Shown in pieces: positions 8,364 to 17,436 of a stretch of DNA of 54,834 bases. Position 1 is the stretch's first letter. Each line of letters opens with the position of its first letter. Below the pieces are notes generated by a model, which was not told the origin of the DNA, made no database searches, and worked only from the letters and a program-made list of their open reading frames with translations. A program made the position numbers and the translations under genes. This DNA comes from JAWXBG01 sp044375415 (GTDB lineage Bacteria; Bacteroidota; Bacteroidia; Flavobacteriales_D; Sanyastnellaceae): positions 1 through 54,834 of the forward strand of contig JBILMS010000015.1 of the NCBI GenBank assembly GCA_044375415.1. The letters run 5' to 3'.

Positions 8364-9233
8364 ATGAAAAAAATAGTTCTTTTATCCCTTTCATTGCTGT
8401 TTTCGCTTTACAGTTTTTCACAAAACTCCTTGTTGTGGAAAGTGGAAAATCCGGACAAACCGGGTAGAATTTCGTATGTATTTGGCACGATGCATTTACA
8501 AGACAGTTCCATTAATTGTTTTGGAGATGAAGTGTGGAGTGCTATTACATCATGCGAAGTTGTAGCGGGGGAACTTGATTTGAAAGACCCTAAAGTAATG
8601 ATGTCTTTGATGGGCAAGATGAATATGAAAGACACTACATTGTCGGATCTTTTGACACCGGATGAGATGAAATCCTTAACCAAGGTAATGGCCGATCTTG
8701 TAGAACCATTTCTTTGGACGATGTCTCAAAAAATGAAACCTTTTTTTCTGATGGCACCTATTTATGCAGCCATAGATACATTACCGAAATACGATTTGCC
8801 AATGGATATGCGAATCATGAATGCAGGTAAAACCAGCGTTGGTTTAGAAACGGCAGATGAACAAATGGCCGCAGTTGAAAGTATTTCGCTGAAAGATCAA
8901 GCGGAGATGTTATTCGAACTTACTCAAAATATGGATTCCGTTCGTTCCTCGTTTGCCGAAATGAAGAAGCTTTATTTAGCTCAGGATATCGATGGCTTGT
9001 TGGAGTTTACAGAACTTGCAGAAGTAGACCCTTCGTTCAGCACTAATTTTATTGTTACTCGCAATCAACGCATGGCCGAACGTTTGGTTTCCATGCTGGA
9101 TACACAAACGGTTTTTTGTGCCGTTGGCGCAGCTCACTTGGCCGGCGAAGAAGGTATGTTGAACTATCTCCGTGAAAAGAGTTTCGTATTGACACCGGTG
9201 AAGTTCAGTTTTATGTCGGAAGGGTGCAAATGA
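8364..9233 (+). CDS. TraB/GumN family protein (secreted)
   Basis: A 289-residue protein of the TraB/GumN (TIKI/ChaN-like) superfamily. After a signal peptide (MKKIVLLSLSLLFSLYSFSQ) come the family's first motif, SYVFGTMHLQD, and the following EVVAGELDL. The C-terminal family motif is seen as VFCAVGAAHLAGEEGMLNYLRE. Animal TIKI members are metal-dependent proteases, but the role of bacterial GumN-like proteins is largely unknown. It follows the B12 gene pair with 18 nt between, including a possible promoter, so it may be expressed separately. It converges on the S41 gene; both stop codons lie in one palindrome. Confidence 0.85.
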   Translation: MKKIVLLSLSLLFSLYSFSQNSLLWKVENPDKPGRISYVFGTMHLQDSSINCFGDEVWSAITSCEVVAGELDLKDPKVMMSLMGKMNMKDTTLSDLLTPDEMKSLTKVMADLVEPFLWTMSQKMKPFFLMAPIYAAIDTLPKYDLPMDMRIMNAGKTSVGLETADEQMAAVESISLKDQAEMLFELTQNMDSVRSSFAEMKKLYLAQDIDGLLEFTELAEVDPSFSTNFIVTRNQRMAERLVSMLDTQTVFCAVGAAHLAGEEGMLNYLREKSFVLTPVKFSFMSEGCK

Positions 9234-9251
9234 GTTTTTTGTAACTCATTT
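9228..9251. terminator. Bidirectional terminator-like palindrome containing both convergent stop codons
   Basis: AAATGAGTT (9228-9236) pairs with AACTCATTT (9243-9251) around a 6-nt loop. T-runs lie in the loop and after the right arm. The TGA of the TraB/GumN gene is in the left arm, and the TGA of the opposing S41 gene is in the right arm. The stem is AT-rich, so terminator strength is uncertain. Confidence 0.5.
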
Positions 9252-10721
9252 TTCCCGAATAAGTCCTAGCATGAACTCCAAAAAAGGATCAGAATCGCTT
9301 TCATTTCTTTTGGGTTGATCAATGATAACGTAATCCGGCTCCATGGGCAAAGGAGTCATATTAAAAGTATCGTCGCTGTTGTATCGAATCGTGGCAATGT
9401 GAAGTGGTATAGCCGAGTTTTTGAGTCGGTAGTCCGTTGGATTTCCCCAAGTGCCATGACCGCTCCCCATACATGGCTGACCAATCAGTAGACCTCTGTT
9501 TCGTTGTCTTATAGCACTTGCAAAATCCACTCCCGCAGAAGCTGTTAGACCATTCATGAACACATAACAATTTCCGGTAAAAACATACTTTTCGTTTTGC
9601 ACAACAGGTTCCTTAAAAAACAGGGTGTCCGTTGCACCATCAGGCAAGGTAGCAGCTTCGATAAAAGCGATCGCATTTTCATCCTTACTCAATTTGAAGA
9701 TGAGCTTTTTGAATCCACCTAATGTACGACGGCTTCTTTTTTTAGCTAGTTCACTTTGCTTAATTATAATATTTGAAGGAGCATTATGACCATCTTCAAA
9801 CAGATAAGAGCATAAGTGCTCTACCCGTGCTGAAGAGCCGCCGGTATTATCTCGGACGTCTATTACCAATTGACTATATCCTTCTTTTCGCAGATTTTTA
9901 AAAACCCTTCTCAAAAACTTTTCCGAACGTTGGAAGTAGTACGGAACAAAAGTGGAAATAGTAAGCACCGCCAATGAATCATTCGGATAATATTTGACGT
10001 GAAACAGTTCCTCAAATTTTTCGGCATTCGACTTTTTGTTCTTTTTACCAATTTCCTGTATTTCTTTTTTGTCGAGTAGTTTGTATGATACCGTGCTGCT
10101 CTCAGAGCTTCCCGGGGCTATACCTATTATTTCATTATTGGTGGTGAGTTTATCTTCTAGCAAGAGTACAGTTGAGAGCATGGCTGTTTCAACTTGAGTG
10201 CGACTTTCTAGTGCATTGCCTTCAGTAAATGAATAACAGTAGGCTAAATCGTAGAGTTCTGAGGGCCTCATTCCATTGATAGATTGTATGAGAAATCCTT
10301 TTGGTAAAATACCGGCAAGATCTTTTTTAACCCACAGGTCAGTTCCGTTGTACGAAAATTGTACGGGCATTACCGGTTCCTTCGAACGAAGAATTTGTTC
10401 GCGCACAGCGGCTATATCAACGGTCGTATGCGAGTCGTTTTGGACCTGTAAAATTTCTTGAACAATCGCAATAAACTCCACATAACTTTTTCCTCCCACA
10501 ACCTCTTCGATTGCATTATCGAAGGCCTTATTTAGAATTATGCTATCGTTGTATCCTCCGGGATGGGGATGGCTTTCGAACATTACTTTTCTGAGTTCAA
10601 CTAAGTCTTCAATTAAAAGTGTGTCTACAAATACACTATCGAGAAAAGAAGTTTTCTGCGCATAGACTTGCTGTATTCCGCAAAGAACGAGGAGTAAAAT
10701 GAACAGACGTGTTTTGAACAT
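9246..10721 (-). CDS. S41 (C-terminal processing) peptidase-like secreted protein
   Basis: A 491-residue protein with a signal peptide (MFKTRLFILLLVLCGIQQVYAQ) and a C-terminal S41/tail-specific protease fold. Visible features are the YSQLVIDVRDNTGGSSARVEHL strand-turn typical of S41, then VFMNGLTASAGVDFASAIRQ around the expected nucleophile Ser, and GLLIGQPCMGSGHGTWGNP. The N-terminal ~150 residues hold a helical region and a possible PDZ-like segment (FLIQSINGMRPSELYDLA). Whether the Ser/Lys catalytic pair is complete cannot be judged without alignment. It starts 7 nt after the paaZ stop and may be read through from it, although a functional link is not evident. Confidence 0.82.
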   Translation of the reverse strand: MFKTRLFILLLVLCGIQQVYAQKTSFLDSVFVDTLLIEDLVELRKVMFESHPHPGGYNDSIILNKAFDNAIEEVVGGKSYVEFIAIVQEILQVQNDSHTTVDIAAVREQILRSKEPVMPVQFSYNGTDLWVKKDLAGILPKGFLIQSINGMRPSELYDLAYCYSFTEGNALESRTQVETAMLSTVLLLEDKLTTNNEIIGIAPGSSESSTVSYKLLDKKEIQEIGKKNKKSNAEKFEELFHVKYYPNDSLAVLTISTFVPYYFQRSEKFLRRVFKNLRKEGYSQLVIDVRDNTGGSSARVEHLCSYLFEDGHNAPSNIIIKQSELAKKRSRRTLGGFKKLIFKLSKDENAIAFIEAATLPDGATDTLFFKEPVVQNEKYVFTGNCYVFMNGLTASAGVDFASAIRQRNRGLLIGQPCMGSGHGTWGNPTDYRLKNSAIPLHIATIRYNSDDTFNMTPLPMEPDYVIIDQPKRNESDSDPFLEFMLGLIREK

Positions 10722-10728
10722 TGTAGAC

Positions 10729-12774
10729 TTACTCCTGATTCAATTTTTTAACCATCGTCAGGATCGTGGCAATGGCAACAGTTTCACCGGTTTCATCATA
10801 CACATCAACCAGAAATTTCACGATGCCTTTGGCCACATCTTCGGGATTGCGTTTTTCCTGATCTACTTTTTCTTTCACAGTAAACTTTACTCCGATAGTC
10901 ATTCCGGGATAAACAGGTTTTGTAAAACGCGCTTCTTCTAAACCGTAGTTTAGAAGTACCGGTCCTTTTTTAGGATCTACAAATAATCCGGCTGCTTTGG
11001 AGAGTACAAAATATCCATGTGCAACTCGTTGTTCGAAGATGGTTCCCTCAAGTGAAGTTGCATCCATATGAGCATAAAAGTTATCTCCGCTAACATTGGC
11101 AAAATTTACAATGTCAGCTTCAGATACCGTGTGTTTGTGCGTAAAGACAGTATCGCCCACTACCAATTCTTCGAAGTGTTGACGGAATAAATGCGGTTGA
11201 GCTTCTCGTTGTTTTCCACCTTGCTGATATACATCGCCAATAAAACCAATAGTGGTAGGAGTACCTTGGAGAGCAGTGCGCTGCATGTAGTGCATGATTC
11301 CACGTTTACCTCCCATCTCTTCGCCACCACCGGCTCTACCGGGACCGCCATGCACCAGCAAGGGCAGGGGAGAACCATGGCCGGTATTTTCAGCTCCATT
11401 TTCACGATTGAGAACAAGGATTCGACCGTGGTGAGATGCTGCACCAATCACAAAATCAAGGGCGATCTCATCATTGTATGTTGCAATACTGCATACCAAA
11501 GATCCTTTACCGAGTTTTGCCAACTCGATTGCTTCATCGATGTTTTGATAAGGTATAAGAGTGGACACCGGACCAAAACATTCTACTTCGTGAGAGGAAA
11601 TATTTTTAAAAGGATTTTCATTTAATAAAATAATTGGAGGCATAAAAGCACCGGTTTCTGCCTTGGCATCAACTAAAGAGAAATTATTTGGGTCGCCGAC
11701 AACTATTTTAGATTCTTTCATCAAGATGGCCAACTTCTCCAACACTTCTTTGCGCTGATCCATTCCTGCCAATGCACCCATTCGAACGGTTTCATTTTTG
11801 GGATCACCGATTACCGTTTTCGAAAGTACTTTACCCAAAGCGATTTGAACATCTTCTACCAAGTTGGCAGGTATTATCATTCTCCGGATTGCGGTACACT
11901 TCTGTCCGGTTTTTGTGGTGATTTCTTTTCGAGCTTCTTTAATAAAAAGATCAAATTCTTCTGTGCCGGGAACTGCATCCGGTCCGAGCACGGCAGCATT
12001 CAAAGAGTCGGCTTCCATATTAAACGGAACGGATTCGCTGATTATTCTTGGGTGTGTTTTCAGTTTGCGACCCGTTTCAGCCGAGCCGGTAAAGGTTACC
12101 ACATCTTGACTTCCCACATGATCCAGAAGATCTCCCGCGGAACCACAAATAAGTTGCAGGGATCCTTGGGGCAATATTCCCGAAGCAATAATATCTCTAA
12201 CCACTACTTCGGCTAGATAACTTGTAATGGTTGCCGGTTTAACGATCGCAGGCATACCCGCCATAAGGTTCACCGATATTTTCTCGAGCATTCCCCAAAC
12301 CGGAAAGTTGAAGGCATTGATGTGAATAGCGATACCCTCTTTGGGAACGACAATATGGTGTCCCATAAAAGTTCCATTTTTGGAGAGTTTCGCCAAATCA
12401 CCTTCGAGGAAGTAGGGCTTATCCGGAAATTGTTTTCGAAGGCTGGCATAAGCGAAGAGAGTTCCTATACCTCCATCGATATCAATCAAATTGTCGATGC
12501 GAGTTGCTCCCGTTAAATAACTTACATCATAATAAGCTTGTTTTCTCTCATTAAGGAACATGGCTAGCGCTTTGAGCATACGCCCTCTTTCTTGGAAGGT
12601 AAGTTTACGGAGAGCAGGGCCACCGATTTTTCTTCCGTATTCCAATGCGGCGCCGAAATCAATCCCTTTTGAGGATGCAAAACCAATGATTTCGCCGTTA
12701 ATAGCACTTTTTAGGGGACTGCCTTCACCTTCTCCGGAAACCCAAGTGCCTGATATATAGTTCTGTATATTCAT
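10729..12774 (-). CDS. paaZ: Bifunctional oxepin-CoA hydrolase / 3-oxo-5,6-dehydrosuberyl-CoA semialdehyde dehydrogenase
   Basis: PaaZ opens the oxepin-CoA ring and oxidises the resulting aldehyde in aerobic phenylacetate degradation. The 681-residue length matches the family. Residues 1-~530 form an aldehyde dehydrogenase: Glu254 in FNMEADS and Cys293 in TGQKCTAIRR are the expected general base and nucleophile. Residues ~540-681 form a MaoC-like hydratase with the VSGDNFYAHMD motif carrying the Asp and His of the ring-opening site. The start is the ATG at 12774. No other paa genes (paaABCDE, paaG, paaJ) are present in the window, so its pathway partners lie elsewhere, or it may handle other ring-CoA intermediates. 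The T9SS gene at 13021 is divergent from it. Confidence 0.95.
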   Translation of the reverse strand: MNIQNYISGTWVSGEGEGSPLKSAINGEIIGFASSKGIDFGAALEYGRKIGGPALRKLTFQERGRMLKALAMFLNERKQAYYDVSYLTGATRIDNLIDIDGGIGTLFAYASLRKQFPDKPYFLEGDLAKLSKNGTFMGHHIVVPKEGIAIHINAFNFPVWGMLEKISVNLMAGMPAIVKPATITSYLAEVVVRDIIASGILPQGSLQLICGSAGDLLDHVGSQDVVTFTGSAETGRKLKTHPRIISESVPFNMEADSLNAAVLGPDAVPGTEEFDLFIKEARKEITTKTGQKCTAIRRMIIPANLVEDVQIALGKVLSKTVIGDPKNETVRMGALAGMDQRKEVLEKLAILMKESKIVVGDPNNFSLVDAKAETGAFMPPIILLNENPFKNISSHEVECFGPVSTLIPYQNIDEAIELAKLGKGSLVCSIATYNDEIALDFVIGAASHHGRILVLNRENGAENTGHGSPLPLLVHGGPGRAGGGEEMGGKRGIMHYMQRTALQGTPTTIGFIGDVYQQGGKQREAQPHLFRQHFEELVVGDTVFTHKHTVSEADIVNFANVSGDNFYAHMDATSLEGTIFEQRVAHGYFVLSKAAGLFVDPKKGPVLLNYGLEEARFTKPVYPGMTIGVKFTVKEKVDQEKRNPEDVAKGIVKFLVDVYDETGETVAIATILTMVKKLNQE

Positions 12775-13020
12775 TTTGATCTTCTCTTAATGGTTTCAAA
12801 ATTAGGATACAACCTTTCAAATACTCACAGAAATTACCGTTGAAAAGACAAAGTCTGCCGTTTACTCATTTTGTGGCCCGATATCTGTAACGACCCAAGA
12901 CCTTTACACCATCATTTTCAAGCAACTGATTTGTTAATTGAATATGAAACTTTAAGGTTTTTATGGCGTATAAGTAAATTTTTAAGATATTTGTAGTAAT
13001 CTAACCAAAACCAATTTAAA

Positions 13021-14037
13021 ATGAAAAAGTCAGCTTTAATCTTTTTGGGCCTCCTAGGTGTAACCATGGCACAGGCTTCAGATGTGGAGCTTATTGTCCA
13101 AAAGGTAGATAACCAAGGTCTTGTACCGGGTAATACCTACCGCGTTTACGCAAGTCTTTCAGAAGGTTACACTTCCGTACACGCAGTATTTGGAAGCACC
13201 GAAACTCCGATGATGATTGAGAGCACAGCTCCTTTCTACAACCATCCATTTGGAGGTGCCACTAACGTTAATATTTCTGACGCAACTATTCAAGCAGATG
13301 CGGCCCTTGCCTATGATACTTGGATTACTCTCGGCTATGAAAACGGTGAAGGCAACGACCTTTGGGATCTAGGTGTAGATCTTACCGATTTCGCAGCGGG
13401 TGGATCTGTGCTCGTGAACAACGGTGCCTGGTTCCTTCTTCCTACAGATGAGAAGTGTGTTCCAAACAACCTAGGATTGGTTCTCTTGGGTCAGTTCACT
13501 ACTACAGGAGTTGCTACCGGTACTATGAACCTTCAAGGTTGGGTTAACCCACAGGAAAGCTGGCAGAAGACAGGTCTTACATTTACTACGGTAAATGCTG
13601 AGATTTTTGGATGTACCAATCCACAGGCAGTAAACTACAACGCTGCTGCTACTTTCGAAGATGAAACATGCGAAATGCCAAACAATACCGGAACAGGAAA
13701 CAACACCGGTCACGATGGTACTGCTCACCAGTCAGGTGGTCACGATAGCATTGGCAAGCAAGATGGTTTGAATTCATGGGATGTATTTCCAAACCCTGTA
13801 AAAGAAAACATCTTCCACGTTCAGTTCAAAAACACCATTGACTTCACAAAAGGAAATGTAAATCTTGAGCTTTATGATGGAGCCGGTCGTCGTGTTACTT
13901 CAGTTCAAGTGAACGAAGGCATGGTTTTAGGCGGAAACAGAATCATGGTTCAACAGTCCCTTAATAGTGGTACTTACAAAGTTGTAATGACAGCTGAAGG
14001 AAAACAAGAAAGCAAAACAATGGTTGTACAGAAGTAA
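13021..14037 (+). CDS. T9SS-sorted secreted protein with an unnamed domain shared with the 33726-35111 protein
   Basis: A 338-residue secreted protein. A signal peptide (MKKSALIFLGLLGVTMAQAS) precedes a ~170-residue domain with YRVYA, FYNHPFGG, YDTWITLG, FAAGGSV and VLLGQFT. These motifs recur in the same order twice in the 33726-35111 product. Residues 197-217 form a GCTNPQAVNY cysteine motif. A Gly/His/Asn-rich linker follows, and residues ~252-338 are a type A T9SS sorting domain (WDVFPNPVKENIFHV to SKTMVVQK). It is therefore expected on the cell surface or outside the cell. Codon use is richer in C-ending codons (AAC, ACC) than in neighbouring genes, which suggests high expression. A strong terminator follows. 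Function unknown. Confidence 0.85.
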   Translation: MKKSALIFLGLLGVTMAQASDVELIVQKVDNQGLVPGNTYRVYASLSEGYTSVHAVFGSTETPMMIESTAPFYNHPFGGATNVNISDATIQADAALAYDTWITLGYENGEGNDLWDLGVDLTDFAAGGSVLVNNGAWFLLPTDEKCVPNNLGLVLLGQFTTTGVATGTMNLQGWVNPQESWQKTGLTFTTVNAEIFGCTNPQAVNYNAAATFEDETCEMPNNTGTGNNTGHDGTAHQSGGHDSIGKQDGLNSWDVFPNPVKENIFHVQFKNTIDFTKGNVNLELYDGAGRRVTSVQVNEGMVLGGNRIMVQQSLNSGTYKVVMTAEGKQESKTMVVQK

Positions 14038-14056
14038 TTCTCGATCACTAAATATT

Positions 14057-14090
14057 GAAAAAGCCGGAGCGATCCGGCTTTTTTGTTTTT
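14057..14090 (+). terminator. Intrinsic terminator after the 13021-14037 gene
   Basis: AAAAGCCGGA pairs with TCCGGCTTTT around a GCGA loop and runs straight into a T-rich tract. It is a strong, classic rho-independent terminator. Confidence 0.9.
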
Positions 14091-14124
14091 GCTAGTTTCC
14101 CTACCTTCGTCCAAACTGTACACC

Positions 14125-15603
14125 ATGAAAAAACAGCTACTCTTCGTCGCCCTGATTATGGGTTTGACAAATCTTTCTTTTTCGCAAACCGATCTGCCTA
14201 ATCCCGATTTTGAGGTTTGGTCTGATGAGGTGTATTGGGAAGACCCTATGCCTTTTACCACCACCAATTTGCAGGCTTATCTTTCGAGCAATAGTGGTAA
14301 TGCAAATAAAATCAGCGATAGTCATGGTGGATTGTACGGCTGCCAATTGATAACTACAGACAACGAGTTGGGCACCTTTCCGGGAGCCTTGTTTATTGGT
14401 ACTCCTTCCACAGATTTAATCGAAGGTGGATTGCCTTTTGATGGTAGTCCGGACTCCATAAAATTCTTTGCTAAACATCACATAGCAGAGGGTGATTCTG
14501 CCGTGATGTACTGCATTTTACAAGGTTCGGGACTGCCCATAGCGCTTGGGTTTCAATCGGTCACCGGCGAAGAAACAGATTGGGTGGAGTACACTGCACC
14601 GATGGATTATCTATTTGCCATGGCACCCGATATCGTGAGTTTGATTTTTGCTTCCACCGATTTTGAAAATCCTAATCCGGAGAGCTGGATAATCGTAGAT
14701 GATATTCAGTTTGTCTATAATGGAGTGGCAGCAGATCCATTTCCCGGTGGCGACTTTGAAGAGTGGGTAGAAGTAGCTTCAGAAGAGCCGGATATGTGGA
14801 ATACCAGCAATCCATTCACAAGTCCTTTGGGTCAAAGTGTTCAAGAGTCTAATCAGGCCTACAGTGGTTCCCGCGCGGCTCGAATAGAATCTCTTCCAAC
14901 GGCATTTGGCGAAGGAGATAATATTGGTTTTGTTATCAATGGACAATTAGGGGATGACGAAATTATCGGCGGTTTGCCATTAAACGGAAATGAGATTCCC
15001 ACATCATTAACGGGTTATTATAAGTACGACCCTGCAGAGCTTACTGACTCCGCAGGCGTCCTGATTTTGCTCCGCAAGTACAATGATTTGACAATGGAAT
15101 ACGATACGCTGATAGAAGGTGAATTGGACCTTCCGGCTGCTGCGACTTATACCCTCTTCGAAATCGAATTGCCGGAGAGTATTTTAAACGAATGGATTTC
15201 GGAAGGCACTTATCCTGATTTGCTAACGATCGGATTTTCTTCTTCTAAAATTGATCCGGACGATGAGTACATCTCTCCCGAAGGAAGTGTTTTATGGATT
15301 GATGCACTGGAACTAACTTATTACGTTGGAGTAAATGAATTGAATGATGAAGAGAATCTACTCGTATATCCCAATCCAAGTTCCGAGAAAGTTCAATTCC
15401 AAAACCTCGATTTTTCGAAGATACAATCCTTAAAATTGATAGATGCGAGTGGAGTTTGTGTGAGAGATATGACACAAATCAAATCAGGAGCTTTCAATCC
15501 GAACCTAACTTTGGACGTTAGTTCATTGCCTTGTGGTACTTATACGATGGTTATCACGAGTGAGGATGGAATTATTACAAAACAGATTTCAGTGATTCAT
15601 TAA
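14125..15603 (+). CDS. T9SS-sorted secreted protein with two PCMD-like (putative carbohydrate metabolism) domains
   Basis: A 492-residue protein from the ATG at 14125, which begins a signal peptide (MKKQLLFVALIMGLTNLSFSQ); the frame upstream to 14083 lies in the preceding terminator. Two homologous halves follow. One starts PNPDFEVWSDEVYWEDPMPF and the other FPGGDFEEWVEVASEEPDMW; both continue with Thr/Asn-Pro-Phe and a SGSRAARIES-type strand. This resembles the PCMD beta-jelly-roll family (assignment tentative). The C-terminus, from LLVYPNPSSEKVQF to GIITKQISVIH, is a T9SS type A sorting domain. The pdxH gene follows after 4 nt and is probably co-transcribed, without an obvious functional link. 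A TACCTTCG promoter-like element lies at 14102-14109. Confidence 0.82.
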   Translation: MKKQLLFVALIMGLTNLSFSQTDLPNPDFEVWSDEVYWEDPMPFTTTNLQAYLSSNSGNANKISDSHGGLYGCQLITTDNELGTFPGALFIGTPSTDLIEGGLPFDGSPDSIKFFAKHHIAEGDSAVMYCILQGSGLPIALGFQSVTGEETDWVEYTAPMDYLFAMAPDIVSLIFASTDFENPNPESWIIVDDIQFVYNGVAADPFPGGDFEEWVEVASEEPDMWNTSNPFTSPLGQSVQESNQAYSGSRAARIESLPTAFGEGDNIGFVINGQLGDDEIIGGLPLNGNEIPTSLTGYYKYDPAELTDSAGVLILLRKYNDLTMEYDTLIEGELDLPAAATYTLFEIELPESILNEWISEGTYPDLLTIGFSSSKIDPDDEYISPEGSVLWIDALELTYYVGVNELNDEENLLVYPNPSSEKVQFQNLDFSKIQSLKLIDASGVCVRDMTQIKSGAFNPNLTLDVSSLPCGTYTMVITSEDGIITKQISVIH

Positions 15604-15607
15604 AACT

Positions 15608-16264
15608 ATGAAACAATACGACGAGAAAAAACTCAGCAATGTTAGAAGCGAATATGCGCGTTCGATTCTGCTTGAAAGTGAGGCAGCCATCAATCCATTT
15701 GATCAATTTGACCGATGGATCAGTGAAGCGGAGAATTCGGATATACCGGACTACAATGCTTTTACATTGTCAACTGTTGGACCCACTGGATTTCCACATT
15801 CCCGAATTGTACTACTTCGTCAGTTCGATCGCAGTGGGTTGGTATTTTTCACCAACTACGGCAGCAACAAGGGAAAGGAACTGGAGTTTTCCGACAAGGT
15901 CTGTATGAGTTTTTTCTGGAACGTTCTCGAACGTCAAATCCGCATATACGGCATTGCGCGTAAAGTAAGTGCCGAAGAATCCGATGCTTATTTTAACTCA
16001 CGTCCCTACGAAAGTAAGATTGGAGCTTGGGCGAGTATTCAAAGTACCGAATTGAGACACCGCGACGAACTGGAAGCGAACGTTGCAAAATACAAAGCGA
16101 TGTATCCCGGTCCGGATGTGCCGAGGCCCGAGTTTTGGGGTGGTTACCGTGTTGTTCCGCATTACTTCGAATTCTGGCAGGGAAGGCCCAGTCGTCTGCA
16201 CGATCGCTTGATCTACAAGGTTGATGAGGATTTTGAGTGGTTTGTTTATCGGTTGAATCCGTAA
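15608..16264 (+). CDS. pdxH: Pyridoxamine 5'-phosphate oxidase
   Basis: PdxH uses FMN and oxygen to convert pyridoxine or pyridoxamine 5'-phosphate to pyridoxal 5'-phosphate, the final step of vitamin B6 synthesis and salvage. The 218-residue length is standard. Family blocks seen are HSRIVLLRQFDRSGLVFFTNY and SNKGKEL (FMN phosphate contacts), VCMSFFWNVLERQIRIYG, YFNSRPYESKIGAWAS, and the C-terminal PHYFEFWQGRPSRLHDR with WFVYRLNP, which binds substrate and FMN. It starts 4 nt after the stop of the T9SS gene. All key segments appear intact. Confidence 0.97.
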   Translation: MKQYDEKKLSNVRSEYARSILLESEAAINPFDQFDRWISEAENSDIPDYNAFTLSTVGPTGFPHSRIVLLRQFDRSGLVFFTNYGSNKGKELEFSDKVCMSFFWNVLERQIRIYGIARKVSAEESDAYFNSRPYESKIGAWASIQSTELRHRDELEANVAKYKAMYPGPDVPRPEFWGGYRVVPHYFEFWQGRPSRLHDRLIYKVDEDFEWFVYRLNP

Positions 16265-16564
16265 AGATCAAACTCTCATTCGGGAGGATAGGACAATAAA
16301 GCTTACTTGTAAATTGACATTGGAATGTATTTTGTGCAATTAAGTGTATCGCGTTTTTGTGAGGTGAGAAATTGCTGCACGTTGCATGGACTCGCTGCAT
16401 TAGAGGCCAAAATTTGAACCGATTTGTTGCCTTGTGCGCTTGGATACAAGCGAATAAATATTCTACCCATGAAAAAAGTTCTTGGTAGTCATGGAATTTA
16501 AGTTGTATTGGAATTGCAGGTGATGAAATGCAACATGACCTAACGAACCTTACCAATGCGAAAA
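16265..16564. other. Intergenic space between pdxH and the MORN-type gene
   Basis: No convincing gene, repeat or terminator was found here. An open frame on the minus strand runs on into pdxH but has no recognisable domain, and its composition is that of a shadow frame. Confidence 0.6.
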
Positions 16565-17065
16565 CTAAGATTTTATCCGTCCTTTCCTCGAGTATATAAT
16601 GGAATTCCCTTCCTGTACTCCGTTTTTATAGTAACGAACAATCCATGGAATTCCCTTTGGATGATAATAAATGCACAACCCATTCCTTACGCCATTGGCG
16701 AAATTTATTGATTCCTTGATCATACCTTTATGGTTGTACCGCGTTAATGAAACCAACTCAGAATTTACATAATACAAACTAGAAATTAAAATTCTGTCCT
16801 CGTCAAATATGTTGAGTGAAATTGAACCGAAACAAATCCCACTTGAGTCTATCTTCATTGTATAATAGCAATCATCATTCTTATTTGTATGATGGTGGGT
16901 TTCTTTAATTAGTTGGGACAACTCAAGTATTTTTTCATTGCCAACATACTCGTTATAAGAATGACATAAGATGCAAATCTCTGTCACATTTAAATTGCAA
17001 TTGTATGTCTGGGCACTCAAGTTCCAAACAGAGGTGATTAGTAATAGTGCCAAATTTATTTTCAT
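16565..17065 (-). CDS. Secreted MORN-repeat-variant (YwqK-like) protein
   Basis: A 166-residue protein with a signal peptide (MKINLALLLITSVWNLSAQ). The middle is Cys/His-rich (CNLNVTEICILCHSYNEY and KETHHHTNKNDDCY). The C-terminal ~60 residues carry two to three MORN-variant strands of the YwqK type: YNHKGMIKESINFANGVRNG and YYHPKGIPWIVRYYKNGVQEG. Such proteins are common in Bacteroidota and have no defined role. The gene is more AT-rich than its neighbours and lies in a short accessory patch with the PIN toxin pair, which hints at local gain of genes. Confidence 0.65.
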   Translation of the reverse strand: MKINLALLLITSVWNLSAQTYNCNLNVTEICILCHSYNEYVGNEKILELSQLIKETHHHTNKNDDCYYTMKIDSSGICFGSISLNIFDEDRILISSLYYVNSELVSLTRYNHKGMIKESINFANGVRNGLCIYYHPKGIPWIVRYYKNGVQEGNSIIYSRKGRIKS

Positions 17066-17204
17066 GGCTCTGGATTTTTATCTTTAGTGGTAGTTTATGA
17101 CACTCGATATTGGAATACTCAAGGATGTTGTGACAAGTGTATATTTAAAATTGGTTGGTTCTGACGGATTTTCTCCCAGATTAATTTGGACAATAACTGA
17201 TGAA

Positions 17205-17436
17205 CTATTTTTTATAATATAAATTCACAAGATTTCGGGCAGCTTCCGGGCCGATATTAGATTTATTTTTTTTCGTCACTTTTTGTGGCTTTTTTTTCTT
17301 TACGGGTCGTAGTGCAGTGAGACTTTCAATATCCATTTCCGTCAGTTCCCTCCCTACCTTATCTTATAGTTTGGCTGGTGTTAGGCTCAAACAGATGCTG
17401 AGCCTTTGTGTTACGATGGTCAACTCGTGAAGTCAT
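17205..17436 (-). pseudogene. Possible decayed third gene downstream of the PIN toxin
   Basis: An ATG at 17436 overlaps the PIN gene's TGA (ATGA) and opens a 25-codon frame that ends in TAA. A second frame takes over at that point, runs DKVGRELTEMDIESLTALRP, then a Lys-rich stretch and NIGPEAARNLVNLYYKK, and stops at 17205. The change of frame at the first stop, together with the coupled start, suggests a small gene broken by a frameshift. No family is recognised. It could equally be non-coding sequence. Confidence 0.3.

Noticed and set aside
15993..16556. Long minus-strand frame overlapping pdxH
   Set aside because: It shadows pdxH over half its length, has no signal peptide or domain, and its composition is not protein-like.
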